A stretch of DNA of 25,723 nt from Bacteroides sp. (GTDB taxonomy: Bacteria; Bacteroidota; Bacteroidia; Bacteroidales; Bacteroidaceae), in the NCBI GenBank assembly GCA_019414725.1, contig DXLM01000047.1, positions 1 through 25,723 of the forward strand. The letters run 5' to 3'. Positions 6,995-14,004 of the stretch are shown piece after piece. Each line of letters begins with the position of its first letter. Within the stretch, counting starts at the first letter, position 1. The translations under genes were made by a program, and so were the position numbers. The notes under the pieces were generated by a model. That model saw only the letters and a program-made list of their open reading frames with translations. It did not search any database and had not been told where the DNA came from.

Positions 6995-7687
6995 TTAATA
7001 TGTTTGATTTATTAATTCAATCGTTTCTTTTATAACTTTTTGAGGAGTGGTAAAAGGATTTTCATTAAAAGTATTTGGCATAGTGAGGATCAGTTGTTTG
7101 ATATCATATTCTTGTAGTCTGGCTGCCCATACTTCATAAATACTGTTATAATTTTTATGAATATTATTGGTGGTTTGGTGAGATAAATAGCGAGTTATAT
7201 GGTCCTGTTTGTATTTATAATAGTCTTTGTTGTCTTCATTTATTTTTCTGCATCCTTTATAGGCTTGTAAAAGTTTTAAAATGAACTCTTTGTCAGGTAT
7301 CTGCTGCATCAGCGCTGAGCTTTTCAGTACTTCTAGCGCATCTTCCGAATACTCACAATTTTCATACGCAAAAGGAGCATTGGCATTGTTTTCTAAAATA
7401 GAAGCTTTAATGGTTTGAAGTGAATCCTGTTTTTGTATTAACAATCGGAAGAAATTAATTTCATTTAAATATGCGGCTTCGGCCTGATTGATACTTTTTA
7501 AATTCTCTTCTAATTCCATTTTTATCATTTGCATACTTTTATTTATCTGCTTCTCTTGTGAGGCACTGTTTATAAAATCAGTTCCGGCAAGAGTGATAAA
7601 TACTCCGGCAGTGACAATTGATAATTCGCGGAAATAATTTCCCAACTTCCAGTTTTGAAGTTTCTCTTTTAGATTTGTCTTTTTCAT
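6995..7687 (-). CDS. Membrane-anchored protein of unknown function
   Basis: A 230-residue protein with a basic N terminus, one membrane segment at about residues 19-38 (opening NYFRELSIVTAGVFITLAG) and a long, mostly helical, Lys/Glu/Asn-rich region outside. The N-terminal arrangement recalls Bacteroidota proteins of the DUF6090 type, which place an FRE-like segment before the helix, but I cannot confirm membership. No catalytic motif is visible. The frame is open upstream to 7885, but that stretch crosses the promoter and the lipoprotein terminator, so I start at the ATG at 7685-7687, which follows a good -7 element by 28 nt. It has its own promoter and shares the rplI terminator, so it is a single-gene unit. 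Function unknown. Confidence 0.7.
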   Translation of the reverse strand: MKKTNLKEKLQNWKLGNYFRELSIVTAGVFITLAGTDFINSASQEKQINKSMQMIKMELEENLKSINQAEAAYLNEINFFRLLIQKQDSLQTIKASILENNANAPFAYENCEYSEDALEVLKSSALMQQIPDKEFILKLLQAYKGCRKINEDNKDYYKYKQDHITRYLSHQTTNNIHKNYNSIYEVWAARLQEYDIKQLILTMPNTFNENPFTTPQKVIKETIELINQTY

Positions 7688-7715
7688 ATTCTGCTTTTGT
7701 TTGTGGTTCGAGAAA

Positions 7716-7746
7716 CAAAAGTAGATAATTTGTATTGTAAAGCAAT
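7716..7746 (-). promoter_or_regulatory. Promoter of the unknown membrane protein gene
   Basis: On the minus strand the -7 element reads TACTTTTG (7716-7723). ATTG (7743-7746), 19 nt upstream, matches the -33 element at 3 of 4 bases. The sequence from the -7 box onward is nearly identical to that of the folB promoter. Confidence 0.7.
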
Positions 7747-7779
7747 GGAATGCTGGCAGAAAGGGAGAGGTAAAAACAT

Positions 7780-7815
7780 AAAAAAAGTCTGTTGTGCTTT
7801 CGCACGGCAGACTTT
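7780..7815 (-). terminator. Terminator of the small lipoprotein gene
   Basis: On the minus strand a 14-bp stem with two G-U pairs (arms 7802-7815 and 7784-7797) closes on a GAAA tetraloop and runs into seven Ts. It lies 27 nt after the lipoprotein stop codon. Confidence 0.9.
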
Positions 7816-7841
7816 CAATTCTCTCTAGAGTTCGTACTGAA

Positions 7842-8042
7842 TTATTCAGCCTTAGTAGAGTCACAGCAAGCAGCTGTAGAGTCACAAGCAGCTGAATCTG
7901 CTACAACTTCTTCTACAACAGCAGCTTCTTCTACTACTGCAACTGAATCAGTTGCTTCTGCGTTGTTGTTAGCAGCTTTGTTTCCGCAAGATGCGAAAGA
8001 AACAGCTGCGAAGGCTACGAACAAAAATACTAATTTTTTCAT
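7842..8042 (-). CDS. Small acidic alanine-rich lipoprotein
   Basis: A 66-residue protein. A lipoprotein signal peptide (MKKLVFLFVAFAAVSFASC) ends in a lipobox with Cys19 as the lipidated residue. The mature part, about 48 residues, is low-complexity Ala/Val/Glu/Asp with no basic residue except near its ends. It finishes with a near-repeat, ACDSTAA then CCDST, giving cysteines at 53, 59 and 60. No domain is recognisable. Lipidation places it in the envelope, but which membrane is unclear; the acidic residues lie well after the cysteine and do not form the usual surface-export signal directly beside it. A perfect -7 box and a GNRA-loop terminator make it a well-defined single-gene unit, which argues against a chance frame. 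Function unknown. Confidence 0.85.
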   Translation of the reverse strand: MKKLVFLFVAFAAVSFASCGNKAANNNAEATDSVAVVEEAAVVEEVVADSAACDSTAACCDSTKAE

Positions 8043-8093
8043 TTTCTTTGCTTTTTAAATCTGTAATACTAATGTTGCTTTCTTAAAACGATG

Positions 8094-8101
8094 CAAAGGT
8101 A
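8094..8101 (-). promoter_or_regulatory. -7 element of the lipoprotein gene
   Basis: The minus strand reads TACCTTTG, 51 nt upstream of the ATG. The nearest TTTG (8125-8128) is 23 nt further up, longer than the usual 19. Confidence 0.65.
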
Positions 8102-8202
8102 TACACTTTTTTAATACGTTGTACCAAAAAGAACAACTTTTTTTCTAATTTTTTATGTTATACAACCTATTTTGCTGATTAGTAGCATGTTTTACAACAT
8201 AT

Positions 8203-9876
8203 TTATTCTTCGGTAATACTGTTATATAAGAATCGCTTGATGCTTTTTTTGGGAGTTTTTTCGAACTCTGTGGGATAAAGTTGTATTTTACTCACTTGTT
8301 CATAGTTTCCTACCAGTTTATTCAGATTCTTCAAGTTTTCATCCATTACTGTTTTTAGGTTTTCGGGGGTATTGAGTCCCAGACTGTCCAGACTTTCATA
8401 ATCAGGATATACTAAAGCTACCAGTTTCTTGTTGCGCTCTATGATTAAACTTTCTAGAACGAATGGCATATTATTTAGCTTGGATTCTATCTCTTCAGGA
8501 AAAATATTCTGTCCATTAGAACTCAAGATCATGGTTTTACTACGGCCTCTTATATAAATGAATCCGTTAGCATCTATTGTACCTAAATCGCCTGTTTTCA
8601 ACCAACCATCTTCAGTAAATACCTCACGGGTAGCTTCTTCATTCTTATAATAACCTTTCATTACGTTTTCACCACATACCTGTATTTCTCCGGTTATGTT
8701 ATAAGGATCATCCGAGTCGATACGGACTTTCATGATATCCAGTATCTTTCCGGCAGAACCAGGTATAAATTCATTCCATGGAGCATAACTGATCAGTGGG
8801 GCGCATTCGGTCATGCCGTAACCGATGGTGAACGGAAATTTTATTTTGTGGAAAAAATCGGTGACTTCCGGATTCATGGCAGCTCCACCGATAATGACTT
8901 CTTTAAAACGTCCGCCTAATGCGTCAATCAGTTTTTTGCGAATCTGTGCATAAATCTGGTTGTCTAGTAAAGGTATGTTAAGCGCCCATTTCATGCTGCG
9001 TTTGTTGATGAGCGGCTGAATTACATTCTTATAAATTTTTTCTATAACTAATGGTACTGTAATAATAAGGTTGGGTTTTACTTCCTCAAAAGCTTTCATC
9101 AATATTTTGGGAGAAGGTGTCTTGCCTAATAAGGTGACATGTGTGCCGACAGCAGTAGCGGTTAGAAAATCAAAAGCACATCCGTATGCATGGGCCAAGG
9201 GAAGGAAGGAAAGTACCTTTTCTCCTTTCTTTAAAAGTTCTGTACAGATACCGAAGGTAACGTTTCCTGCCAGATTATTGCCCGTAATCATTACTCCCTT
9301 ACTGAATCCGGTAGTTCCTGAGGTATAATTCAGTAACATGACCTTTTCATTGGAGAGTTCTGTATAATTGATATTTTCCTTATAGAAGCCTTTGGGGAAA
9401 TTCTTTTTCATTGCTGCATCCATATTTTTCATGAATTTTTGGACAGTTTCACCGTCACGTTGATGCAGGCATCTGAAATCTGTTAGAGAAAATACAGCGC
9501 GTAATCCACTTAATGCTTCTTCTTCCAAATTTTCCCAAATGTTATCGCTGGTAAACAGGAATGTGGATTCGGAATGATTTACAATATGATGGACATCATT
9601 CGGCTTGAAGTCTTGTAGAATAGGAACTACAATAGCTCCGTATGTAACAGTTGCCAAATAAGCGATACACCAACGGGAAGTATTCTTACCTATAATAGAT
9701 ATTTTATCACCACGGCGCAGGCTGCAATATTGGAATAACAAGTGTATCTTAGCTATTTCTTCCGCTACTTGTCCGTATGTAAACGTGGTATCTTCACCAT
9801 AATCTGTGTAACAGGGAAGATCCCAGTTTTCTTTGAAGCTATTCTCATATAGCTTGATAAAGTTTTCTTTTATCAT
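8203..9876 (-). CDS. Long-chain fatty acid-CoA ligase (AMP-binding)
   Basis: A 557-residue member of the adenylate-forming superfamily, most like long-chain acyl-CoA synthetases (FadD/FAA type), which activate fatty acids through an acyl-AMP and transfer them to CoA. The P-loop-like motif YTSGTTGFSKGV is near residue 185. GYGMTECAPL (A5 region) lies around 345, and TGDLG with the IRGRSKTMI hinge around 430-450. The C-terminal Lys in TPKKSIKRF, needed for adenylation, is present. Substrate length cannot be told from sequence. The frame is open to an ATG at 9912, but a perfect -7 box lies at 9900-9907, so I start at 9876. It diverges from mtaB. No terminator is seen after it, so readthrough into the lipoprotein gene is possible. 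Confidence 0.88.
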   Translation of the reverse strand: MIKENFIKLYENSFKENWDLPCYTDYGEDTTFTYGQVAEEIAKIHLLFQYCSLRRGDKISIIGKNTSRWCIAYLATVTYGAIVVPILQDFKPNDVHHIVNHSESTFLFTSDNIWENLEEEALSGLRAVFSLTDFRCLHQRDGETVQKFMKNMDAAMKKNFPKGFYKENINYTELSNEKVMLLNYTSGTTGFSKGVMITGNNLAGNVTFGICTELLKKGEKVLSFLPLAHAYGCAFDFLTATAVGTHVTLLGKTPSPKILMKAFEEVKPNLIITVPLVIEKIYKNVIQPLINKRSMKWALNIPLLDNQIYAQIRKKLIDALGGRFKEVIIGGAAMNPEVTDFFHKIKFPFTIGYGMTECAPLISYAPWNEFIPGSAGKILDIMKVRIDSDDPYNITGEIQVCGENVMKGYYKNEEATREVFTEDGWLKTGDLGTIDANGFIYIRGRSKTMILSSNGQNIFPEEIESKLNNMPFVLESLIIERNKKLVALVYPDYESLDSLGLNTPENLKTVMDENLKNLNKLVGNYEQVSKIQLYPTEFEKTPKKSIKRFLYNSITEE

Positions 9877-9899
9877 TGCACAATTTTTGATGTAATGTG

Positions 9900-9907
9900 C
9901 AAAAATA
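9900..9907 (-). promoter_or_regulatory. -7 element of the acyl-CoA ligase gene
   Basis: The minus strand reads TATTTTTG, 23 nt upstream of the chosen ATG. No clear -33 box. It supports the shorter protein. Confidence 0.6.
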
Positions 9908-9951
9908 AGCATAATTATTGGTATTCTAAAGAATTTAAGCAGAATAATATG

Positions 9952-9959
9952 TACCTTTG
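9952..9959 (+). promoter_or_regulatory. -7 element of mtaB
   Basis: TACCTTTG lies 22 nt before the mtaB ATG and 44 nt from the divergent -7 box of the ligase gene. No good -33 match. Confidence 0.6.
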
Positions 9960-9981
9960 CTCGCTAATTAGATAAAAAGGT

Positions 9982-11298
9982 ATGATTGATACGACAATTT
10001 TCCAGGATAAAACGGCTGTTTATTATACATTAGGCTGCAAATTAAACTTTTCAGAAACTTCAACCATCGGTAAAACACTGAAAGAAGCAGGTATACGTAC
10101 AGCACGTAAGGGTGAGAAAGCTGATATTTGTGTTATTAATACTTGCTCTGTAACCGAGGTTGCGGATAAGAAATGCCGTCAGGCCATCCATCGTTTGGTT
10201 AAACAGCATCCGGGTGCCTATGTAGTAGTGACGGGATGTTATGCCCAGTTAAAACCTGACCAGGTGGCTAATATAGAAGGGGTGGATGTTGTTTTAGGAG
10301 CTGAACAAAAGGGAGAGTTGATGAATTATCTCGGAAATTTGGAAAAGCATCCTCAAGGTGAGGCGATTACGACAGCTGCAAAAGACATACGTAGTTTTTC
10401 ACCTTCGTGTTCTAGGGGTGACCGCACTCGTTATTTTCTGAAAGTGCAGGATGGTTGCGATTATTTCTGTTCTTATTGTACAATTCCGTTTGCTCGTGGG
10501 CGTAGCCGGAACGGACGTATTGAAGAGATTGTGGAACAGGCGCGGCAGGCTGCAGCTGAAGGAGGGAAGGAAATTGTAATTACCGGGGTGAATATTGGAG
10601 ACTTCGGGAAGACAACCGGTGAAAGTTTCTTTGATCTGGTAAAGGCTTTAGATCAGGTGGCAGGGATTGAACGTTATCGTATCTCGTCTATTGAACCCAA
10701 CTTGCTGACGGATGAAATAATAGAATATGTGTCACGTTCACGTGCATTCATGCCGCATTTTCATATTCCTTTGCAGTCGGGAAGCGATGATGTGTTGAAA
10801 TTGATGAGACGTCGATATGATACTGCATTGTTTGCTTCCAAGATACGCAAAATTAAGGAAATCATGCCGGATGCGTTTATTGGCGTGGATGTAATTGTGG
10901 GAACACGTGGTGAAACAGAGGAATATTTTGAAGATGCTTATCGTTTTATTGAAGGGCTTGATGTGACGCAGTTACATGTTTTCAGTTATTCGGAACGTCC
11001 CGGTACGCAGGCCTTGAAAATAGAGTATGTGGTGAGTCCTGAGGAGAAGCATCGCCGTAGCCAGAGATTGTTGGCTTTATCTGATGCGAAGACAAAGGCG
11101 TTCTATACCTCTCATATAGGAAGGGAAGCTTGGGTATTAATGGAAAAATCTAAGGCTGGAACTCCTATGCATGGATTTACTGATAATTACATCCGGGTGG
11201 AGATGGATCACGATGATCAATTGGATAATCAGTTGATTCGTGTAAGAATGGGAGGCTTTAATGAAGAGGGTACAGCGTTGAAGGGTGTTTTAGTCTGA
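9982..11298 (+). CDS. mtaB: tRNA t6A37 methylthiotransferase MtaB
   Basis: A 438-residue methylthiotransferase. It converts t6A to ms2t6A at position 37 of tRNAs that read ANN codons, using two iron-sulfur clusters. The N-terminal UPF0004 domain has Cys19 in TLGCKLN and further cysteines in INTCSV and VTGCYAQL for the auxiliary cluster. The radical SAM domain has CDYFCSYC, with Cys159, Cys163 and Cys166. The C-terminal stretch is TRAM-like. The TLGCKLNFSE opening marks the MtaB branch rather than MiaB or RimO. The gene is followed at 35 nt by the glycosyltransferase gene with no terminator between, so the two are probably co-transcribed. Confidence 0.92.
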   Translation: MIDTTIFQDKTAVYYTLGCKLNFSETSTIGKTLKEAGIRTARKGEKADICVINTCSVTEVADKKCRQAIHRLVKQHPGAYVVVTGCYAQLKPDQVANIEGVDVVLGAEQKGELMNYLGNLEKHPQGEAITTAAKDIRSFSPSCSRGDRTRYFLKVQDGCDYFCSYCTIPFARGRSRNGRIEEIVEQARQAAAEGGKEIVITGVNIGDFGKTTGESFFDLVKALDQVAGIERYRISSIEPNLLTDEIIEYVSRSRAFMPHFHIPLQSGSDDVLKLMRRRYDTALFASKIRKIKEIMPDAFIGVDVIVGTRGETEEYFEDAYRFIEGLDVTQLHVFSYSERPGTQALKIEYVVSPEEKHRRSQRLLALSDAKTKAFYTSHIGREAWVLMEKSKAGTPMHGFTDNYIRVEMDHDDQLDNQLIRVRMGGFNEEGTALKGVLV

Positions 11299-11333
11299 AT
11301 TATTCCATACATTTGGTATTAGTCTGAAAAGAA

Positions 11334-12359
11334 ATGAAAAGGGTGTCTGTTGTTATATTGAATTGGAATGGGGTGGATATGCTCCGTAAGTTTATACCTT
11401 CTGTTATGGATAATTCAGTAGGAGAGGGGATTGAAATATGTGTGGCTGATAATGCGTCCTCTGATGGGTCGCTTGAAATGCTTCGTTCTGAATTTCCTGT
11501 AGTCCGTTTGATTGAGCTGGATCAGAATTATGGTTTTGCCGAAGGATATAACCGGGCTTTGGAGCAAGTTGATGCAGAATATGTAGTTTTACTGAATAGT
11601 GATGTGGAGGTTACTCCGCATTGGTTGGAACCTTTGCTGGATTATATGGACACCCATTCCGGAACAGTTGCCTGCCAACCTAAATTATTAAGTTGGCATA
11701 ATAAGGAATATTTTGAATATGCCGGAGCGTCGGGGGGATTTATCGACCGGTATGGATATCCTTTTTGCAGAGGACGTATTTTTGATGTTGTTGAGAAGGA
11801 TTGCGGACAATATGATACGGTAACGGAGGTGATGTGGGTTACAGGAGCTGCTCTTTTTATCCGGTTGGCTGATTATCGTGAAGTTGGAGGTTTGGATGGT
11901 CATTTTTTTGCCCACATGGAAGAAATTGACCTGTGCTGGCGTTTGCGCAGTAGGGGAAAAAAGCTTGTCTGTATTCCGCAAAGTGTGGTATATCATGTAG
12001 GAGGGGCTACGTTGAAAAAAGAGAATCCGAGAAAGACTTTTTTGAATTTCAGAAATAATCTGTTGATGCTTTATAAGAATTTGCCGGATAAGGAATTGGA
12101 ACATGTACTTTTTATACGTGGTATACTGGATAGAGTGGCTGCCCTTGTTTTTTATCTGAAAAAGGATAGAGCGAATGCGCGTGCTGTAATGCAGGCGCGG
12201 AGAGAATTTGAGGATATAAGATATTCTTTTGCCGCTTCTCGTATAGAAAATATGATGAAGTCTACAGATGAGATAATTCCGGAACGGACTCATTTTAGCA
12301 TTGTTATGAAATATTATTTGTTGGGCAAAAAACATTTTTCCCAGTTGAAACTTTTTTAA
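11334..12359 (+). CDS. Glycosyltransferase family 2
   Basis: A 341-residue GT-A fold glycosyltransferase of family 2, related to rhamnosyltransferase-like enzymes that build surface polysaccharides. The N terminus SVVILNWNG binds the nucleotide. DNASSDGS near residue 40 and LNSDVEV near residue 85 hold the acidic residues that bind the sugar nucleotide and metal. A motif resembling the catalytic-base region, MEEIDLCWRLRSRGKKL, lies near residue 195. There is no clear membrane segment, so it probably acts at the cytoplasmic face. Sugar and acceptor cannot be inferred. It lies behind mtaB and is not part of a visible polysaccharide cluster, so its pathway is open. Confidence 0.88.
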   Translation: MKRVSVVILNWNGVDMLRKFIPSVMDNSVGEGIEICVADNASSDGSLEMLRSEFPVVRLIELDQNYGFAEGYNRALEQVDAEYVVLLNSDVEVTPHWLEPLLDYMDTHSGTVACQPKLLSWHNKEYFEYAGASGGFIDRYGYPFCRGRIFDVVEKDCGQYDTVTEVMWVTGAALFIRLADYREVGGLDGHFFAHMEEIDLCWRLRSRGKKLVCIPQSVVYHVGGATLKKENPRKTFLNFRNNLLMLYKNLPDKELEHVLFIRGILDRVAALVFYLKKDRANARAVMQARREFEDIRYSFAASRIENMMKSTDEIIPERTHFSIVMKYYLLGKKHFSQLKLF

Positions 12360-12399
12360 ATTGCTTCTCTTTATATTTCTTTTTATAGCATTATTCCTG

Positions 12400-12407
12400 T
12401 ATCTTTG
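12400..12407 (+). promoter_or_regulatory. -7 element of the radical SAM gene
   Basis: TATCTTTG lies 39 nt before the ATG at 12447. No convincing -33 box. It suggests the gene can be transcribed independently of mtaB. Confidence 0.6.
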
Positions 12408-12446
12408 TTTGATGAAATTTGATCAAAAAAGAAAAGGAGCTGTAAA

Positions 12447-13328
12447 ATGAATGTTCATGAGGTAAAATCTATTGAAACAAAGTCTATTCTGTCACGTTTG
12501 AAAAGTAAAGATAATTATTGGGGAATTGCTTATAACATGAACTTGTATAGAGGGTGCCAACATGGTTGCATTTATTGTGATACACGTAGTTCTTGCTATG
12601 GTGTTGGTGATATTTCTCATATCTCTGTAAAGAAGAATGCTTTGGAATTACTGGATCATGAACTGGGAACGAAACGTGGAAAAGCAACCATTGGCACAGG
12701 TTCAATGAATGATCCTTATATGCCGTTGGAAAAACAGATGAAGCTGACTGGAGGTGCGTTGGAAATTATTGCCAAACATCGTTTTCCTGTTCATGTGATA
12801 ACAAAGAGTAGTCTTGTGACTCGTGATGCCGATGTATTGCAGGATATAGGGCGCACTTATGCTGCCGTTAGTTTTACTATCACTACAGCGGATGACGAGA
12901 TGGCGCGCAAACTGGAGCCTAATGCACCGGCATCTTCCGAGCGTTTTAAGGCGATGAAGATATTGTCCGATCGGGGTATATATACAGGAGTGGCATTGAT
13001 GCCTGTTTTGCCTTTTATAAACGATTCTATAGAAGATATTGAGGAAATAGTAGAGAAGGCTGCCGAAGCAGGAGCGTCCTATGTGCTTCCTTTGTTCGGG
13101 GTAACTTTAAGACGGGGCTCCCGTGATTATTTTTATGATAAGGTAGAGCGGATTTTTCCAAAGATGGCCAAGCGATATCAAACTTATTTTGAAGACCGTT
13201 CTGAATGCATTTCTCCTAATGCTCCCTATTTGAATGAGGTTTTTTATCGCAGAATAGAAACATTAGGAATCAGTGCTACCATGAAATTTTATCATTCTGA
13301 AGGAAGAAAACAACTTTCTTTATTTTAA
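12447..13328 (+). CDS. SPL-like radical SAM protein
   Basis: A 293-residue radical SAM protein of the group related to spore photoproduct lyase (SplB-like, Rv2578c-like). The cluster motif CQHGCIYC gives Cys37, Cys41 and Cys44. GTGSMNDPYMPLE and the VHVITKS strand follow, as is typical of the group. Spore photoproduct repair is not expected in a non-sporulating Bacteroidales, so the substrate is unknown. Unusually for this window it has a good Shine-Dalgarno (AAAGGAG at 12433-12439) 7 nt before the ATG. It may be read from its own promoter or as the third gene after mtaB. Only a weak hairpin with a T run (13447-13475) follows. Confidence 0.85.
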   Translation: MNVHEVKSIETKSILSRLKSKDNYWGIAYNMNLYRGCQHGCIYCDTRSSCYGVGDISHISVKKNALELLDHELGTKRGKATIGTGSMNDPYMPLEKQMKLTGGALEIIAKHRFPVHVITKSSLVTRDADVLQDIGRTYAAVSFTITTADDEMARKLEPNAPASSERFKAMKILSDRGIYTGVALMPVLPFINDSIEDIEEIVEKAAEAGASYVLPLFGVTLRRGSRDYFYDKVERIFPKMAKRYQTYFEDRSECISPNAPYLNEVFYRRIETLGISATMKFYHSEGRKQLSLF

Positions 13329-13446
13329 TAAGTAGGGTCATGAACATGGTCTGTATATTCATTATTATTGGTTTGTGTTGTTATTTGCACGATAGCATAT
13401 TTACGTTTTTAAGAGGAGGGCATGTAATAGGGTGAACTTAATTAAA

Positions 13447-13475
13447 TGACTGGATGTTTGTCAGATAATTTTTTT
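13447..13475 (+). terminator. Weak possible terminator after the radical SAM gene
   Basis: A short stem (TGAC 13447-13450 with GTCA 13460-13463) precedes a run of seven Ts at 13469-13475, at the end of the convergent folB gene. The stem is only 4-5 bp. Confidence 0.3.
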
Positions 13476-13843
13476 CATCGTGTATAATGTACTTCTACTC
13501 CAACATTTCTGCAATCACTGCCCATAGGCGGATTTTCTTTTGACAACCGGATGATTATTTCCTGAATAGTTGGAAAATCATTAAACAGTCTTTGCCCTAT
13601 GCGTTCACAGACATGCTCTAAAAGTTTGGATGGAGTTTTCATCTCTTTTTTGACGACTGCATATATATCAGCATAACTTACGGTGCCTTTCAGTTCGTCA
13701 GTTTGTGCTGCATGGGTGAAATCGGTTCTTAGTCTTAAATCAATTATAAAATTAGCTCCTACTATTGTTTCTTGTGGATCGACTCCGTGGTGAGCGAAAA
13801 ACCTGGCACCTTCCAGATAAATATACATAGATGTTGCTTTCAT
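13475..13843 (-). CDS. folB: Dihydroneopterin aldolase
   Basis: A 122-residue FolB. It cleaves 7,8-dihydroneopterin to 6-hydroxymethyl-dihydropterin and glycolaldehyde in folate synthesis. Visible motifs are GARFFAHHGVDPQE near the N terminus (with the conserved Glu25), VSYADIY at about residues 55-61, LLEHVCERI at about 74-82, and RLSKENPP near residue 100, which carries the active-site lysine. Length is normal for the family. Start at 13843 (MKATSMYIY); an internal ATG five codons later is possible, since the promoter lies only 20 nt upstream of the first. It is a stand-alone gene divergent from the AsmA-like gene, with no other folate gene in the window. Confidence 0.92.
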   Translation of the reverse strand: MKATSMYIYLEGARFFAHHGVDPQETIVGANFIIDLRLRTDFTHAAQTDELKGTVSYADIYAVVKKEMKTPSKLLEHVCERIGQRLFNDFPTIQEIIIRLSKENPPMGSDCRNVGVEVHYTR

Positions 13844-13862
13844 ATTTTTTCAGTTTGAGAAA

Positions 13863-13893
13863 CAAAAGTAGAACTTTCGCTTCATATCTCAAA
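13863..13893 (-). promoter_or_regulatory. Promoter of folB
   Basis: The minus strand has TTTG (13890-13893), exactly 19 nt, then TACTTTTG (13863-13870), a perfect Bacteroides promoter. The predicted leader is only about 13 nt. Confidence 0.82.
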
Positions 13894-13967
13894 ATTAAAA
13901 ATCATTGTTCTTGTTTTCTTTTTTATCTGTTTTATTGGTCTATTTTATAGTATTAACACGAAATAAA

Positions 13968-13998
13968 GTTGATGGCATGGGTGTTTTCATTAATTTTG
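13968..13998 (+). promoter_or_regulatory. Candidate promoter of the AsmA-like gene
   Basis: TAATTTTG at 13991-13998, with GTTG 19 nt upstream (3 of 4 matches to TTTG), puts the transcript start about 7 nt further on, practically at the ATG at 14005. If it is real, the mRNA is leaderless or nearly so. Confidence 0.5.
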
Positions 13999-14004
13999 CA
14001 TAAT

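Noticed and set aside
7688..7885. N-terminal extension of the unknown membrane protein
   Set aside because: It would cross the lipoprotein terminator and the gene's own promoter, and it would overlap the lipoprotein's 3' end.
7792..8058. Plus-strand Ser/Thr/Ala-rich frame over the lipoprotein
   Set aside because: It is the reverse complement of the lipoprotein's repetitive codons. The signal peptide, lipobox, promoter and terminator all support the minus strand.
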